Shown here: one piece after another, positions 47,172 to 56,974 of the stretch
Position numbering within the stretch: the first letter of the stretch is position 1
How the letters are laid out: the number at the start of each line of letters is the position of its first letter
Assembly (NCBI GenBank): GCA_036924285.1
Contig: JAYKYS010000010.1
Location: forward strand, 11,383,001 to 11,447,000
Direction: 5' to 3'
Length of the DNA: 64,000 bases
Source of the DNA: Asterella californica
Lineage: Eukaryota > Streptophyta > Marchantiopsida > Marchantiales > Aytoniaceae
Notes under the pieces: generated by a model
What the model was told of the DNA's origin: nothing
What the model saw: the letters and a program-made list of their open reading frames with translations, nothing else
Database searches by the model: none
Position numbers and translations under genes: made by a program

Positions 47172-47575
47172 CTAGCCGAGATGTTTCAGGAAAATGAGGA
47201 CAAACATAACAAAAACACTCCGGATGCAAGACAGAACACACACAAGAAAGGAAACGGGAGCGGTAGATGAGATGTACAGTCGGTCGTAAAAAGTTGGTTC
47301 TCACTTCTACATAATACCTCGGATAGAAGAAGAGTACAAGGTGCCGATCTTGTAGAATTATCCAGTAGCCATCGTCGCTAGTCCCTAAGTAGAAAGAAGG
47401 TCCAGACAAAGCTGCGAAACTGCGACCTACTTTGATGAAATCGCCATCAACTAAGAACTGTGGAGGATGAGCCGATGACAAAAGATTCAAGTAAACACAG
47501 TAGGTATTGTAGCGGAAAAGAACCTTTTCCTCATCGTAGGAAACAATACGTTGGGAGAGACTTAGAGCCTATCTA
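47092..47575 (-). pseudogene. N-terminal part of the Rep gene in a second frame
   Basis: Directly upstream of and overlapping the HUH frame, a second minus frame is open from about 47572 to 47092. It contains YDEEKVLFRYNTYCVYLNLL, a Cys-rich segment (CVCSVLHPECFCYVCPHF) and an acidic stretch (GEGEESSPSEEEF) just before the HUH domain. The composition looks protein-coding and the acidic run sits where an N-terminal extension would join. A frame change of +1 type is required to continue into the HUH frame. An unrecognised intron, a frameshift mutation or a sequencing error are all possible. Confidence 0.45.
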
Positions 47576-47783
47576 GCGTCGGCAAGGATGGCGGACAGGC
47601 ATCAGGGAAGAAAAGACTGTCCCGAACAAGAGCGCAAGAATCACCCACGGAAGAGTTATCACCACTGACAACGGGCGAGTCTATTGTGCCTGGTTCAAAT
47701 TTGCACGGCTCTACGACTTCCAATTCGCACGGCTCACCTAACGTACTATTAACCAATTCAGAGGGCTCCGCATTATCGACCAT
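47562..47783 (-). pseudogene. Possible 5' coding segment of the Rep gene
   Basis: A 73-codon frame starting at ATG 47783 (MVDNAEPSELVNSTLGEPCE) ends where the Cys-rich frame begins, and it is in the same frame as the HUH ORF. It is acidic and Ser/Pro-rich, with no domain. Proximity and the complementary frame limits suggest it is the start of the same gene, but this is inference. Confidence 0.3.
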
Positions 47784-48462
47784 GGCAGCAGATCAGGAAG
47801 AGTTCTTCTCATCATCGAGTGAAAGGACAAGAAGAAAAGAGTACGTACCATGCAAAAGCTGATCAAAATCAATATCGCTGGACGCTTAACGAAATCTCCA
47901 CCTCCCAACAGACCAATGCGCAAAAGGACCGCAAGCGTCATCGTAGCCTCCATCTCCCGTCGACCCGGCTGCTGCACCTGCTTCCTCGCACGACATCAAT
48001 CAGCAAAGGAAAGCGAGGAATAAAGAAAGCAGACAACGACGATGATCACTGCCCATCACGAATCGGTAATCATTCCGCACAAAAGTTGTCGACGATAACG
48101 AAAAAGCAAGGCCAACATTTGAAATGAACGAAAGACAATGATGGCCGCCCATGACGCATCGTCGATAGTGCCAAATGCGACAAACCAACCCGCAGCAAGA
48201 AAACACGAAGATGACCGCCACACGAATCCGAAACCCACAATATTCCGACGAACCAACGCGCAGCAAGGAAAGCCCCAGAGAGAGATAGAGAAACGTCGCC
48301 TAGAAGACCAAGAGAGAAATGAATTCGCGTGGCCACTGAATTCTTCCGTCACCCGCACTAGCACTCCATCGTCATAATGATCAGAGATCCCACGCATATT
48401 GACGCACCGTCCGTCTTTCGCCTTCGCCGCTTAATGAAAATTCAAAAGGAAACGTCCCGCGT
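47784..48462. other. 5' flank of the Rep gene, cut by E2
   Basis: Moderately GC-rich, with overlapping short ORFs on both strands and degenerate direct repeats such as AACCMACSCGCAGCAAG (near 48187 and 48251). It would be the promoter and 5' end of the Rep-bearing element. E2 inserted at its edge, and the original continuation is at 56975. Confidence 0.4.
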
Positions 48463-49744
48463 TGTCGCGCTACTTGGCGGCTACATGTTATATTTCTACT
48501 CCGACGCTTGAGTTTAGTAGTTCTAGAAGTTAGCTTATATTACTTCTAGTCGTTTATGTATATGTTTGACACCTTTGCATACGGTGTTAGCACTATTTTG
48601 AGTCTTAGTAGGTTGATTACCATGTTGATAGGGCTTAAGCTCATGGGTTGTATTTGCGTGTCGCCCATGCACGCTTTCTAGCTGATTTAAGTTATTTTTT
48701 GGGGCTGCGTGTCGTTTTAAGTAATTTAAGTTTTACGCTGGCACTCTAGGGGGCTTGACGTGGTAGCCTATGAGTAAAACTAAGTTGCCACGTGGTTTAG
48801 GGTACTAAAGGACAACCAAGTGGAGCTATGAACTCCCATTGGTCCATTTTTGTCTTTTGTTAAACTCTAAATTTAGAAACAGAGCTCTAGAGTGGAGTTC
48901 GAGCATTTGGTGAGGGATCTTCGAAATCTGAGAGCACAGGAGGGTAGAGCTCGTCATGCCAGGCACTTCCAGTAAAAACTTCGATCGATTTGAGTCAATA
49001 AAGACGGAGTTATGAGCAATTGAAGTTCGGATTGTGCTAGAATTGAATCATTTTGGTTGGATTTAGGGTTTTCAGTGTCACTCGCAGCAGATTTGAGGAA
49101 ATTGCTTCAAAACTTCGAGGTTGTGTTCTCCGCCAGCAGGGCTACGATTTCACAAAAAGTTTCATATCGATTGAGCAACTGAGTAATTCAGGGCGGCCGC
49201 TGAAGCTGAGGGGGTCTGAAAAGCTCTTAATCTAGAGCAGCGACTTCAGAGGAGGAGATCTGCAGTTCTGTGTACATTCAGGAGTCCCAACTTCACAGGG
49301 ATGTTTAGCACCCTGTAGACTGCAAATCCTGTAAGAAACTTTGAAATTGATCGAGCCAAACTCCTGTTATAGGTTGAAATAGCCAGCTAGGTACCAGAAA
49401 TTGCCGTAGTTTTCTTGCTCAAAATTTTTCTGTTCATATCTCCGTGTCAGAATTTGATCTCAGGCTGAAATTCCGTCTGTAAGTTCAGTAGTACCTCATT
49501 TGCATGTAGGGGAAGTTTAGAGGTCTAAACCTTCATAGTTTTCCTCTCCGTGAGTGTCAAAGTTCACCGCCGAATCTTATTACTGACAGCTAGACCTGAA
49601 TTTCGCCTTCTCGGTATATTACTAGATCTTACACATCTGTGTGAGTGTTTATAGCCCTATTGTGACCTGAAAGCCAACCTCTTGAGTGAACAACCACGGC
49701 TAGAAGCCCGGCGCTTTCCTAGGTAGACGGATTACACTCCGACA
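48463..49744 (+). repeat. E2 5' LTR
   Basis: 1,282 bp, no tandem arrays of the E1 kind. It contains CCACGTGG (a G-box-like palindrome, about 48787-48794) and a short ORF shared by both LTRs that has no recognised motif. Confidence 0.93.
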
Positions 49745-49756
49745 TACTCTCTTTTT

Positions 49757-49774
49757 TGGTGAACTCGACGTGAA
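49757..49774 (+). promoter_or_regulatory. E2 putative primer-binding site
   Basis: TGGTGAACTCGACGTGAA, 12 nt after the LTR end, identical to the E1 site. The 12 nt gap is longer than usual, but the identity between two elements with unlike LTRs supports the call. Confidence 0.7.
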
Positions 49775-49821
49775 ACACCTAGGGTGGGAGTTTTCTTGAG
49801 AGTGTTACAGGATCAGATATC

Positions 49822-52194
49822 ATGGCCAACCAAGGATCATCAAGTGGAGGTGCTGCTGCTGCTCAGCAACCTATTCAGTTTGATGCTGCTACGATGAAGA
49901 TGTTCCAGGCTTTTTCCATGTTCATGCAGCAGCAGCAGAGCACAGAGAGGAAGGAGGTGTTAGCAACCAAGGCGTTGCAATCTGTGGTGCACCAGATGGA
50001 CCAGTTCAAGGGTACAGATATTTCCAAGTATGTGCGATACTATGCTAGTGAGATGGAGGTGAACAAGGTGCCTGAGAAGGAGATGGTGGAGAACTTTGAG
50101 CTTGCTGTTGTCCCTGAGATTCGTGAGCGTGTGAAGGAGCTCAAGCAGCAGCAAGGACAGAGTTGGGAGAGCTTTATGCGAGCTTTGAAGGAGGAGTACT
50201 ACACTGAAGATTCAAAGAGGGTGACCAAGAGAACGTTCTTGGAGTGGGTGGTTAAGCCCAACAAAGGTTTGTCTGTAAATGAGTTGTTAAGAGAATTTGA
50301 TCGTCAGTATGCTCAGCTTTCTAGGACAGAAAAGCTTACATTAGAGGTGGAGAAGACCGAGCTTTTCCTACAAGCAGCGGACGTGACTATTCAGGAGAAG
50401 CTTGAGCTGTTGCTGGAAGACAAGAGTGAGGAGAGAGGATTGAAGACTGACTGGAAGGAGGTTGAAGAGGCTGTCTCTTTGCTGACCAAGAGACAGAGAA
50501 GAAGGGACAAGGTGGTGGTAAGTGAAGCAGCACCTCTGATAATTCCTGTCAAGCAGTTGCCTGCTAAGCCCGCTTTGGTAATTGATAGAGAGGAAGACTC
50601 ACCGCTTGATGAGTTGATTAAGGGTATGAAGGAGCTTAAGCTTAAGCTCACTAGGTTAGAAGAGAAGGAGCAGAATGTACAGCCTGCTATGCAGAGACCT
50701 CAGATGAGAGAAGGCTTTGTTCATCGTTGTATATGGTGCGATAGCCTAGACCATGTAAGAAGAGATTGTGGAGAGTTTTCAGATGCATTGAGGAAGGATC
50801 TTATCTTCTTCAAAGATGGTAAGATCCATTTGAGAGAGACTGGGATGATGCTGGGAACCAACTTTGGCAAGGGTGGTATGAAGAGACTTGTGAATGATAT
50901 ATCAGCATCACATGCTGTTTCTCTTGTGAATGCTGCTACGTGTGGAGTGAAAGTGGAAATGGAGAGAGAGAAAGGGACTACTGGGTTGTGGTCTGATGTA
51001 GTGCGGTCCGTAGCTAGAACAGAGTTAGACAAGGATGTGCTACGGAGGGTTGGCAACTCAATTCGAGAAACTACAGGATGGAATGACCCTGTAGACACTA
51101 TGTCAGTGCATGCTTATGTTGCAAGAAGTCATCATGAAGCTGTACTAGAAGAAAAACGCAGAAGGGAGGATGCAGGTGAGGCTTCTACAGCCAAACGACC
51201 TGCTACAAGGAGTGAAAGGGCTAGACCAGAGACAAGGCAGGAGACAACACCTACTCGAGAGGAGACTATGGAGGATCTACCACCTACAACACCAAAGGAG
51301 AAGGAGAGAAGCAAGGAGAAGGGTAAGATGCCTGCATACAAACTTCAGTCTGACATTGAGATTGCTACAGACTTGAAGCAGGTGTTAGAGAACCGTATCT
51401 TGAATGGGAAAGTTGAGTTTACTTTGGGTGAGATTCTTGGGATTGCAAAGCGTGAGTTCCATGAGGTTATTATAGATATCATCAGGAGGAAACGTCAGAT
51501 TTTGGGTGAAGCAGCTACGCTTAACGCTCTAGGGACCAAACTGTCGGAAGATGAGGAAGATGAGATTGCTGGTTATTGCTCTCAAGTATCAGAGGGAAGA
51601 TCAGATCAGCACGTGAGGTTTGAAGATGAGGTGGAAGCATCGCAGAAGAGCCATTATTCTCACAACCATTGGGCGAGAGCAACCACAGAGACCTTAGTGA
51701 AGCTGGGAGATCTAGAGGAACCTGTGGTGGCATTGATTGATCATGGCTCAGAGATTAATCTGATGTCTAAGGAGCTGTACAAGCGTGGGAGATGGCCCAT
51801 AGACACCGACCACGGATGGCTTATCCGCGCTGCCAACAACCAGAGGGGAGAACTCTATGGTGCTTGTCCCAACATCAAGGTAACTGTGGGTGACATCAGT
51901 GATGTTCAGAATTTCTTTGTGCAAGACATGTCAACCTATCCTATCATTCTAGGGCAACCTTACATTACTGCTGTTAGAATGGAGACACGAGTTATGGATG
52001 ATGGTTCAGCCTATGCTAAGATACGTAGTAGAGACGGCAAAAGAGCTGTTCAGTTTTTGACTGTTGCTGCAGAACATGAGAGGAATCGTGATAGCTTGAG
52101 AGACCGTCCACTGCCTAAGATTACTCAGGAGTTTAGAGAGTCTAGGGGTTTTGGCAGAGTACCATTGAAGAGCGAGACTTCAACGGTACAGTAG
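49822..52194 (+). CDS. E2 Gag-protease polyprotein
   Basis: 790 residues, intact, starting at the first ATG after the primer site. The order matches E1: helical Gag region with EWVVKPNKG, hinge, CCHC knuckle (CIWCDSLDHVRRDC), a Lys/Glu-rich linker, and an aspartic protease with Asp640-His-Gly (LIDHGSEINLMS) and the ILGQPY motif. Near the 3' end the heptamer GGGTTTT (52146-52152, read G GGT TTT in frame) is a canonical -1 slippery site, and the -1 frame is open from there into pol. Regulation of Gag to Pol output by -1 frameshifting is therefore likely. Confidence 0.92.
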   Translation: MANQGSSSGGAAAAQQPIQFDAATMKMFQAFSMFMQQQQSTERKEVLATKALQSVVHQMDQFKGTDISKYVRYYASEMEVNKVPEKEMVENFELAVVPEIRERVKELKQQQGQSWESFMRALKEEYYTEDSKRVTKRTFLEWVVKPNKGLSVNELLREFDRQYAQLSRTEKLTLEVEKTELFLQAADVTIQEKLELLLEDKSEERGLKTDWKEVEEAVSLLTKRQRRRDKVVVSEAAPLIIPVKQLPAKPALVIDREEDSPLDELIKGMKELKLKLTRLEEKEQNVQPAMQRPQMREGFVHRCIWCDSLDHVRRDCGEFSDALRKDLIFFKDGKIHLRETGMMLGTNFGKGGMKRLVNDISASHAVSLVNAATCGVKVEMEREKGTTGLWSDVVRSVARTELDKDVLRRVGNSIRETTGWNDPVDTMSVHAYVARSHHEAVLEEKRRREDAGEASTAKRPATRSERARPETRQETTPTREETMEDLPPTTPKEKERSKEKGKMPAYKLQSDIEIATDLKQVLENRILNGKVEFTLGEILGIAKREFHEVIIDIIRRKRQILGEAATLNALGTKLSEDEEDEIAGYCSQVSEGRSDQHVRFEDEVEASQKSHYSHNHWARATTETLVKLGDLEEPVVALIDHGSEINLMSKELYKRGRWPIDTDHGWLIRAANNQRGELYGACPNIKVTVGDISDVQNFFVQDMSTYPIILGQPYITAVRMETRVMDDGSAYAKIRSRDGKRAVQFLTVAAEHERNRDSLRDRPLPKITQEFRESRGFGRVPLKSETSTVQ
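52146..52152 (+). promoter_or_regulatory. Candidate -1 ribosomal frameshift heptamer
   Basis: GGGTTTT fits X XXY YYZ in the Gag frame. After slippage the next codons read WQSTIEERDFNG and continue open into pol. E1 has an analogous overlap with a similar downstream peptide (STTIERDCGG), but its equivalent site (GGATTTT) is not canonical. Confidence 0.5.
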
Positions 52195-55100
52195 AGATAG
52201 GATTCTCGCCTGATCCAGTAAAGCAGGAAGCTTTATCCACTAGCTTCTTGGGATTGACGTCATGTGGATCAGTATGTTATAGGAAGGTTGAGAATCTGAA
52301 GAGGTTTGAGAGGCAACATGTGAAGTATGTACAGCAGCCTTTGTGGGATAATGGAGAGTTAGCAAGAGATGAATACGTATCTGGAGTGTTTGAAGAGCAG
52401 TATTTGGTAGATACTATAGGGGAGTTGAAATCGATAGTAGAAAGTTCTATAGATGATGTAGATAGAGTGGTGAGAGTGAGCTCCAAGGAGCTTTATGATG
52501 TAATTGATAAGTTTATAGATCGGCAAGAGGTGTATGTGGAGACCAAGTACAAGTCAGTGGCAAAGAAAGTCAAACCAGTGGCTTTGCCTTTACCACTCGA
52601 TTACAATCAGAAGATGGAGCAAGCTGCACGAGAACCGACGCTTAGAGGACCGAGAAGAATTGGGCACCAGTTTACAGAAACAACACTGAAGGACCTGAGG
52701 ATTGGAGGTGATGGATTTCTTACTGAGCAAGAGAAGAAGAGCTTCAGGGAGATGCTATCTAGGCATGGTAAGGCGTTTGCGTTTGAGTCACATGAAGTAG
52801 GATGTGTAGATCCAAGTGTAGTTGCACCTATGGTAATCTTTACTATACCGCATGTGCCTTGGAATCTACGTCCTATCCCTGTACCTAGAGCTCATCTACC
52901 AAAGTTGATAGACTTGCTCAATGAGAGGATTAGGATGGGTATCTTGGAACCATCTATAGCTCCCTACTCTAGCAGATGGTTTACTGTTTCGAAGAAGAGT
53001 GGAGCTTTGAGATTCATTCAAGATATGCAGCCAGTTAACAAGGTGACTATCAGGAATATGGGTATAGGACCTATTGTAGACGAGTTTGCAGAGGCTTTTG
53101 CTGGTCGTGCTATATATTCAATGGGAGACTTATATTCAGGTTACGATCAGTTTCAGTTATCCTCTGAGAGTAGAGACTTGACTACAATGAGGACACCTTT
53201 GTGGTTACTAAGGATGTGCACCTTGCCACAAGGTGCTACCAATTTTGTAGCACATATGATGAATGGCATGAATAAAGTTTTGAGGGATTTCATTCCTGAA
53301 AAAACTATGCCATTCCTTGATGATGTGCCGATCAAAGGGTGTGCTGAAGAGGAGAAGAATGAGATAATGGATCAGAGGGGGTGCCGTAAGTTTGTTGCAG
53401 ATCACATAGCCGACTGTGATAAGATATTGAGTCGACTGGAGGAGGTTCATTTGACTTTATCAGGAGCAAAGTCTGTATTTGGAGAACAGGAGGTGTTAAT
53501 AGTGGGACATCTGTGTGGATCTTATGGTCGGAAACCTTGTCCAAACAAGGTTGATGCCATCCGAAGGATGAAGGAGACATGTGGATCAGTTACTGAGGTG
53601 AGAAGGTTTCTAGGTGCATGTGTGTTTTATCATATATGGATTCCACACTTTGCACATGTAGCAGATCCGTTGTACAAGTTGCTGAGGAAGGGGCAGAGAT
53701 TTCAGTGGCAAGAGGAGCAAAGCGAGTCTATGAAGAAGTTGAAGGATCTGTTGTCTCTACGGAAGGTAACATATGAGTTGGGCAGATCTGTTATCCTTAC
53801 TGTTGATACTAGTCCTATTGGCATTGGGTGGGCTATAGGACAAGATGATAAGGATGGAAATAGATATGTGGTGCGTTTTGGTGCTAAGGTCTTAAGTTCA
53901 CGGCAGAGAGACTACCCTCAGGTCAAGAGAGAGCTATAGGGAGTAGTTACTGCGATGAAGAGTGATAAGGAATACTTGATAGGAGCACCTGTGGTTGTGG
54001 AGACAGATTGCTTACCTCTCTTGGGAATGATCACTAGCTGTACAACTCCAGATATTGCTATGTTGAGGTGGATAGCATATATCAAGTCCTTGAACCCAGA
54101 GTTTAGACATATCGCAGGAAAGGACAATCTTGTGGCAGATATGTTATCAAGGGCTAGGTATTACGATGAGAAAGAAATGATAGATGATCAGGAGGATGTG
54201 GGAACAGAGTTCTATTCTAGTGCTCTTGCTAGAAGAGATAGAAGCTGTTTTGCAGCCTCGTTGGAGTTTTTTGAGGAAACTATGTATGATGGCGAGTGGT
54301 TGGATCTTGGACGCTATTTGAGTTCACTGGAAAGGCAAGAAGGCTGGTCTGATGCAGATTTCAAGAGGATCCGTAGAATAGCTTATGGTTACTTTTTACA
54401 TGGAGGACATCTATGGAAGCCCCCTAAGCTACAAGGAGGTATACCGCAACGAGTGGTATGTGACTTGGAATTGCAGCAGAAGCTGATCAAGGAGTTCCAT
54501 GAGAGTTTATGGGCCGGTCATAGAGGAGTTTGGGCTACATTTGCCAAGATAAAGGAGAAGTATTGGTGGAAGGGTATGTATAAGGATGTAGTGCAGTTTG
54601 TTTCATCCTGTATACCTTGCCAGATGTATTCCAACGTACGTCATCGTGATGGATTGCATCCTACTTATCCTTTAGCCATTCATTACAAATGGGTAGTTGA
54701 TCTGGTGACTATGCCATTTGGACTTGGACAAATGAGGTATCTAGTCTTGGCTAGAGAAGATCTATCTAACCAAGTCGAAGGCCGTGCCCTGAGGACAAAG
54801 ACCACTGCTAGTGTCTGCCGCTTTCAACTTGAAGATGTTATTTGTAGGTATGGATGTGTGGGAAAGATCACTGCAGATAGGGGTGAGCTGGATTCACAAG
54901 AAGCAGTTGAGTTCTTCAAGCGATTGGGAATCAAGCTAGCATTAACCACTGCTTACAATCCTGAAGGGAATGGCAAGAGCGAACGAGGTCATCCGCCAAT
55001 CATCAAAGCTTTGGTAAAAGCTTGCAAGGGTAAGATCCGTGAATGGCCTAGACTGCTACCATTTGCTTTATGGGCAGATCGTACAACTCATAGTACCGTT

Positions 55101-55646
55101 ACAGGTTACATGCCAGCAGAGTTGATACTAGGACAGAAACCTGTGATGCCAATTGAGGAGGTTGTGCCTACTTGGAATGTTTTGCCATGAGAAGATGGTA
55201 GAAGTACGGAGGATCTTCTTGCATTAAGGATCCAGCAGTTAGAACGAAGACCTGAGGATGTTGCCAAAGCTGTCGAAAGATTAAAGATTGCTAGGGAGAG
55301 AAACAAAGACAGATTTGATAGAACGCATAGATTACGACCCAAACCAGTTAAAGAAGGTGATTGGGTGTTAGTCTATGATAGTAGTCTTGATAATCAGCAT
55401 AGCACTATCAGGAAGTTCTCCAAGAGATGGTTTGGACCTTATGTGGTGTTAGAAGTTTATGATAATGCCACATAATCCTTGAGAGAGTTAGATGGTGCAA
55501 TGCTCAAGATACCAGTCGCAGGAAAGAGAATCAAGCTCTTTAGGAGGAGAGGGGAGGACCAGAACGTTGCAGAGTTTACAGAGGATGAAGCTGAAGACTC
55601 AATGCAGATTGAAGATGAGTTTGAAGCCGAAGCTGAAGAGTCTTGA
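52152..55646 (+). pseudogene. E2 Pol: RT, RNase H, integrase, three nonsense codons
   Basis: In a single frame the sequence encodes linker, RT (SMGDLYSGYDQF; FLDDVPIKG), RNase H (ILTVDTSPIGIGWA; ETDCLPLLGM; LVADMLSRA), integrase zinc domain (FHESLWAGHRG...CIPCQMY), DDE core (VVDLV; ITADRGELD; GKSERGHPP) and a GPY module (RWFGPYVV). It is interrupted by TAG 53937-53939 (Trp in E1), TGA 55188-55190 (Trp in E1) and TAA 55473-55475 (Tyr in E1), and ends at TGA 55644-55646. A local difference near 53755-53790 shortens the RNase H lead-in compared with E1. Continuous Pol cannot be made from this copy. Confidence 0.92.
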
Positions 55647-55680
55647 TCTGGATGGCACATACCGGAGGATGTGCAGGTTC

Positions 55681-55692
55681 AGAGGGGGTGGA
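55681..55692 (+). promoter_or_regulatory. E2 polypurine tract
   Basis: AGAGGGGGTGGA directly before the 3' LTR; identical to the E1 tract, with similar sequence upstream (GTGCAGGTTC). Confidence 0.9.
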
Positions 55693-56974
55693 TGTCGCGC
55701 TACTTGGCGACTACATGTTATATTTCTACTCTGACGCTTGAGTTTAGTAGTTCTAGAAGTTAGCTTATATTACTTCTAGTCGTTTATGTATATGTTTGAC
55801 ACCTTTGCATACGGTGTTAACACTATTTTGAGTCTTAGTAGGTTGATTACCATGTTGATAGGGCTTAAGCTCATGGGTTGTATTTGCGTGTCGCCCATGC
55901 ACGCTTTCTAGCTGATTTAAGTTATTTTTCGGGGCTGCGTGTCGTTTTAAGTAATTTAAGTTTTACGCTGGCACTCCAGGGGGCTTGACGTGGTAGCCTA
56001 TGAGTAAAACTAAGTTGCCACGTGGTTTAGGGTACTAAAGGACAACCAAGTGGAGCTATGAACTCCCATTGGTCCATTTTTGTCTTTTGTTAAACTCTAA
56101 ATTTAGAAACAGAGCTCTAGAGTGGAGTTCGAGCATTTGGTGAGGGATCTTCGAAATCTGAGAGCACAGGAGGGTAGAGCTCGTCATGCCAGGCACTTCC
56201 AGTAAAAATTTCGATCGATTTGAGTCAATAAAGACGGATTTATGAGCAATTGAAGTTCGGATTGTGCTAGAATTGAATCATTTTGGTTGGATTTAGGGTT
56301 TTCAGTGTCACTCGCAGCAGATTTGAGGAAATTGCTTCAAAACTTCGAGGTTGTGTTTTCCGCCAGCAGGGCTACGATTTCACAAAAATTTTCATATCGA
56401 TTGAGCAACTGAGTAATTCAGGGCGGCCGCTGAAGCTGAGGGGGTCTGAAAAGCTCTTAATCTAGAGCAGCGACTTCAGAGGAGGAGATCTGCAGTTCTA
56501 TGTACATTCAGGAGTCCCAACTTCACAGGGATGTTCAGCACCCTGTAGACTGCAAATCCTGTAAGAAACTTTGAAATTGATCGAGCCAAACTCCTGTTAT
56601 AGGTTGAAATAGCCAGCTAGGTACCAGAAATTGCCGTAGTTTTCTTGCTCAAAATTTTTCTGTTCATATCTCCGTGTCAGAATTTGATCTCAGGCTGAAA
56701 TTCCGTCTGTAAGTTCAGTAGTACCTCATTTGCATGTAGGGGAAGTTTAGAGGTCTAAACCTTCATAGTTTTCCTCTCCGTGAGTGTCAAAGTTCACCGC
56801 CGAATCTTATTACTGCCAGCTAGACCTGAATTTCGCCTTCTCGGTATATTACTAGATCTTACACATCTGTGTGAGTGTTTATAGCCCTATTGTGACCTGA
56901 AAGCCAACCTCTTGAGTGAACAACCACAGCCAGAAGCCCGGCGCTTTCCTAGGTAGACGGATTACACTCCGACA
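55693..56974 (+). repeat. E2 3' LTR
   Basis: 1,282 bp, same length as the 5' LTR, no indels seen, 14 substitutions. Confidence 0.93.

Larger units (their letters stand above)
48463..56974 (+). mobile_element. Ty3/Gypsy LTR retrotransposon E2, complete structure, mutated pol
   Basis: Two direct LTRs of exactly 1,282 bp (48463-49744, 55693-56974) with TGTCG...CGACA ends flank a primer site, Gag-protease, pol and a polypurine tract. The target is duplicated as GCGT (48459-48462 and 56975-56978), the same four bases as in E1. The LTRs differ at 14 positions by eye, 11 of them transitions. Gag is open; pol has three nonsense codons. It is closely related to E1 in protein, primer site and purine tract but not in LTR sequence. 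Confidence 0.95.

Noticed and set aside
49053..49235. 60-codon ORF present in both E2 LTRs (again at 56283-56465)
   Set aside because: Its repetition only reflects LTR duplication; there is no recognised domain and it is too short to support.
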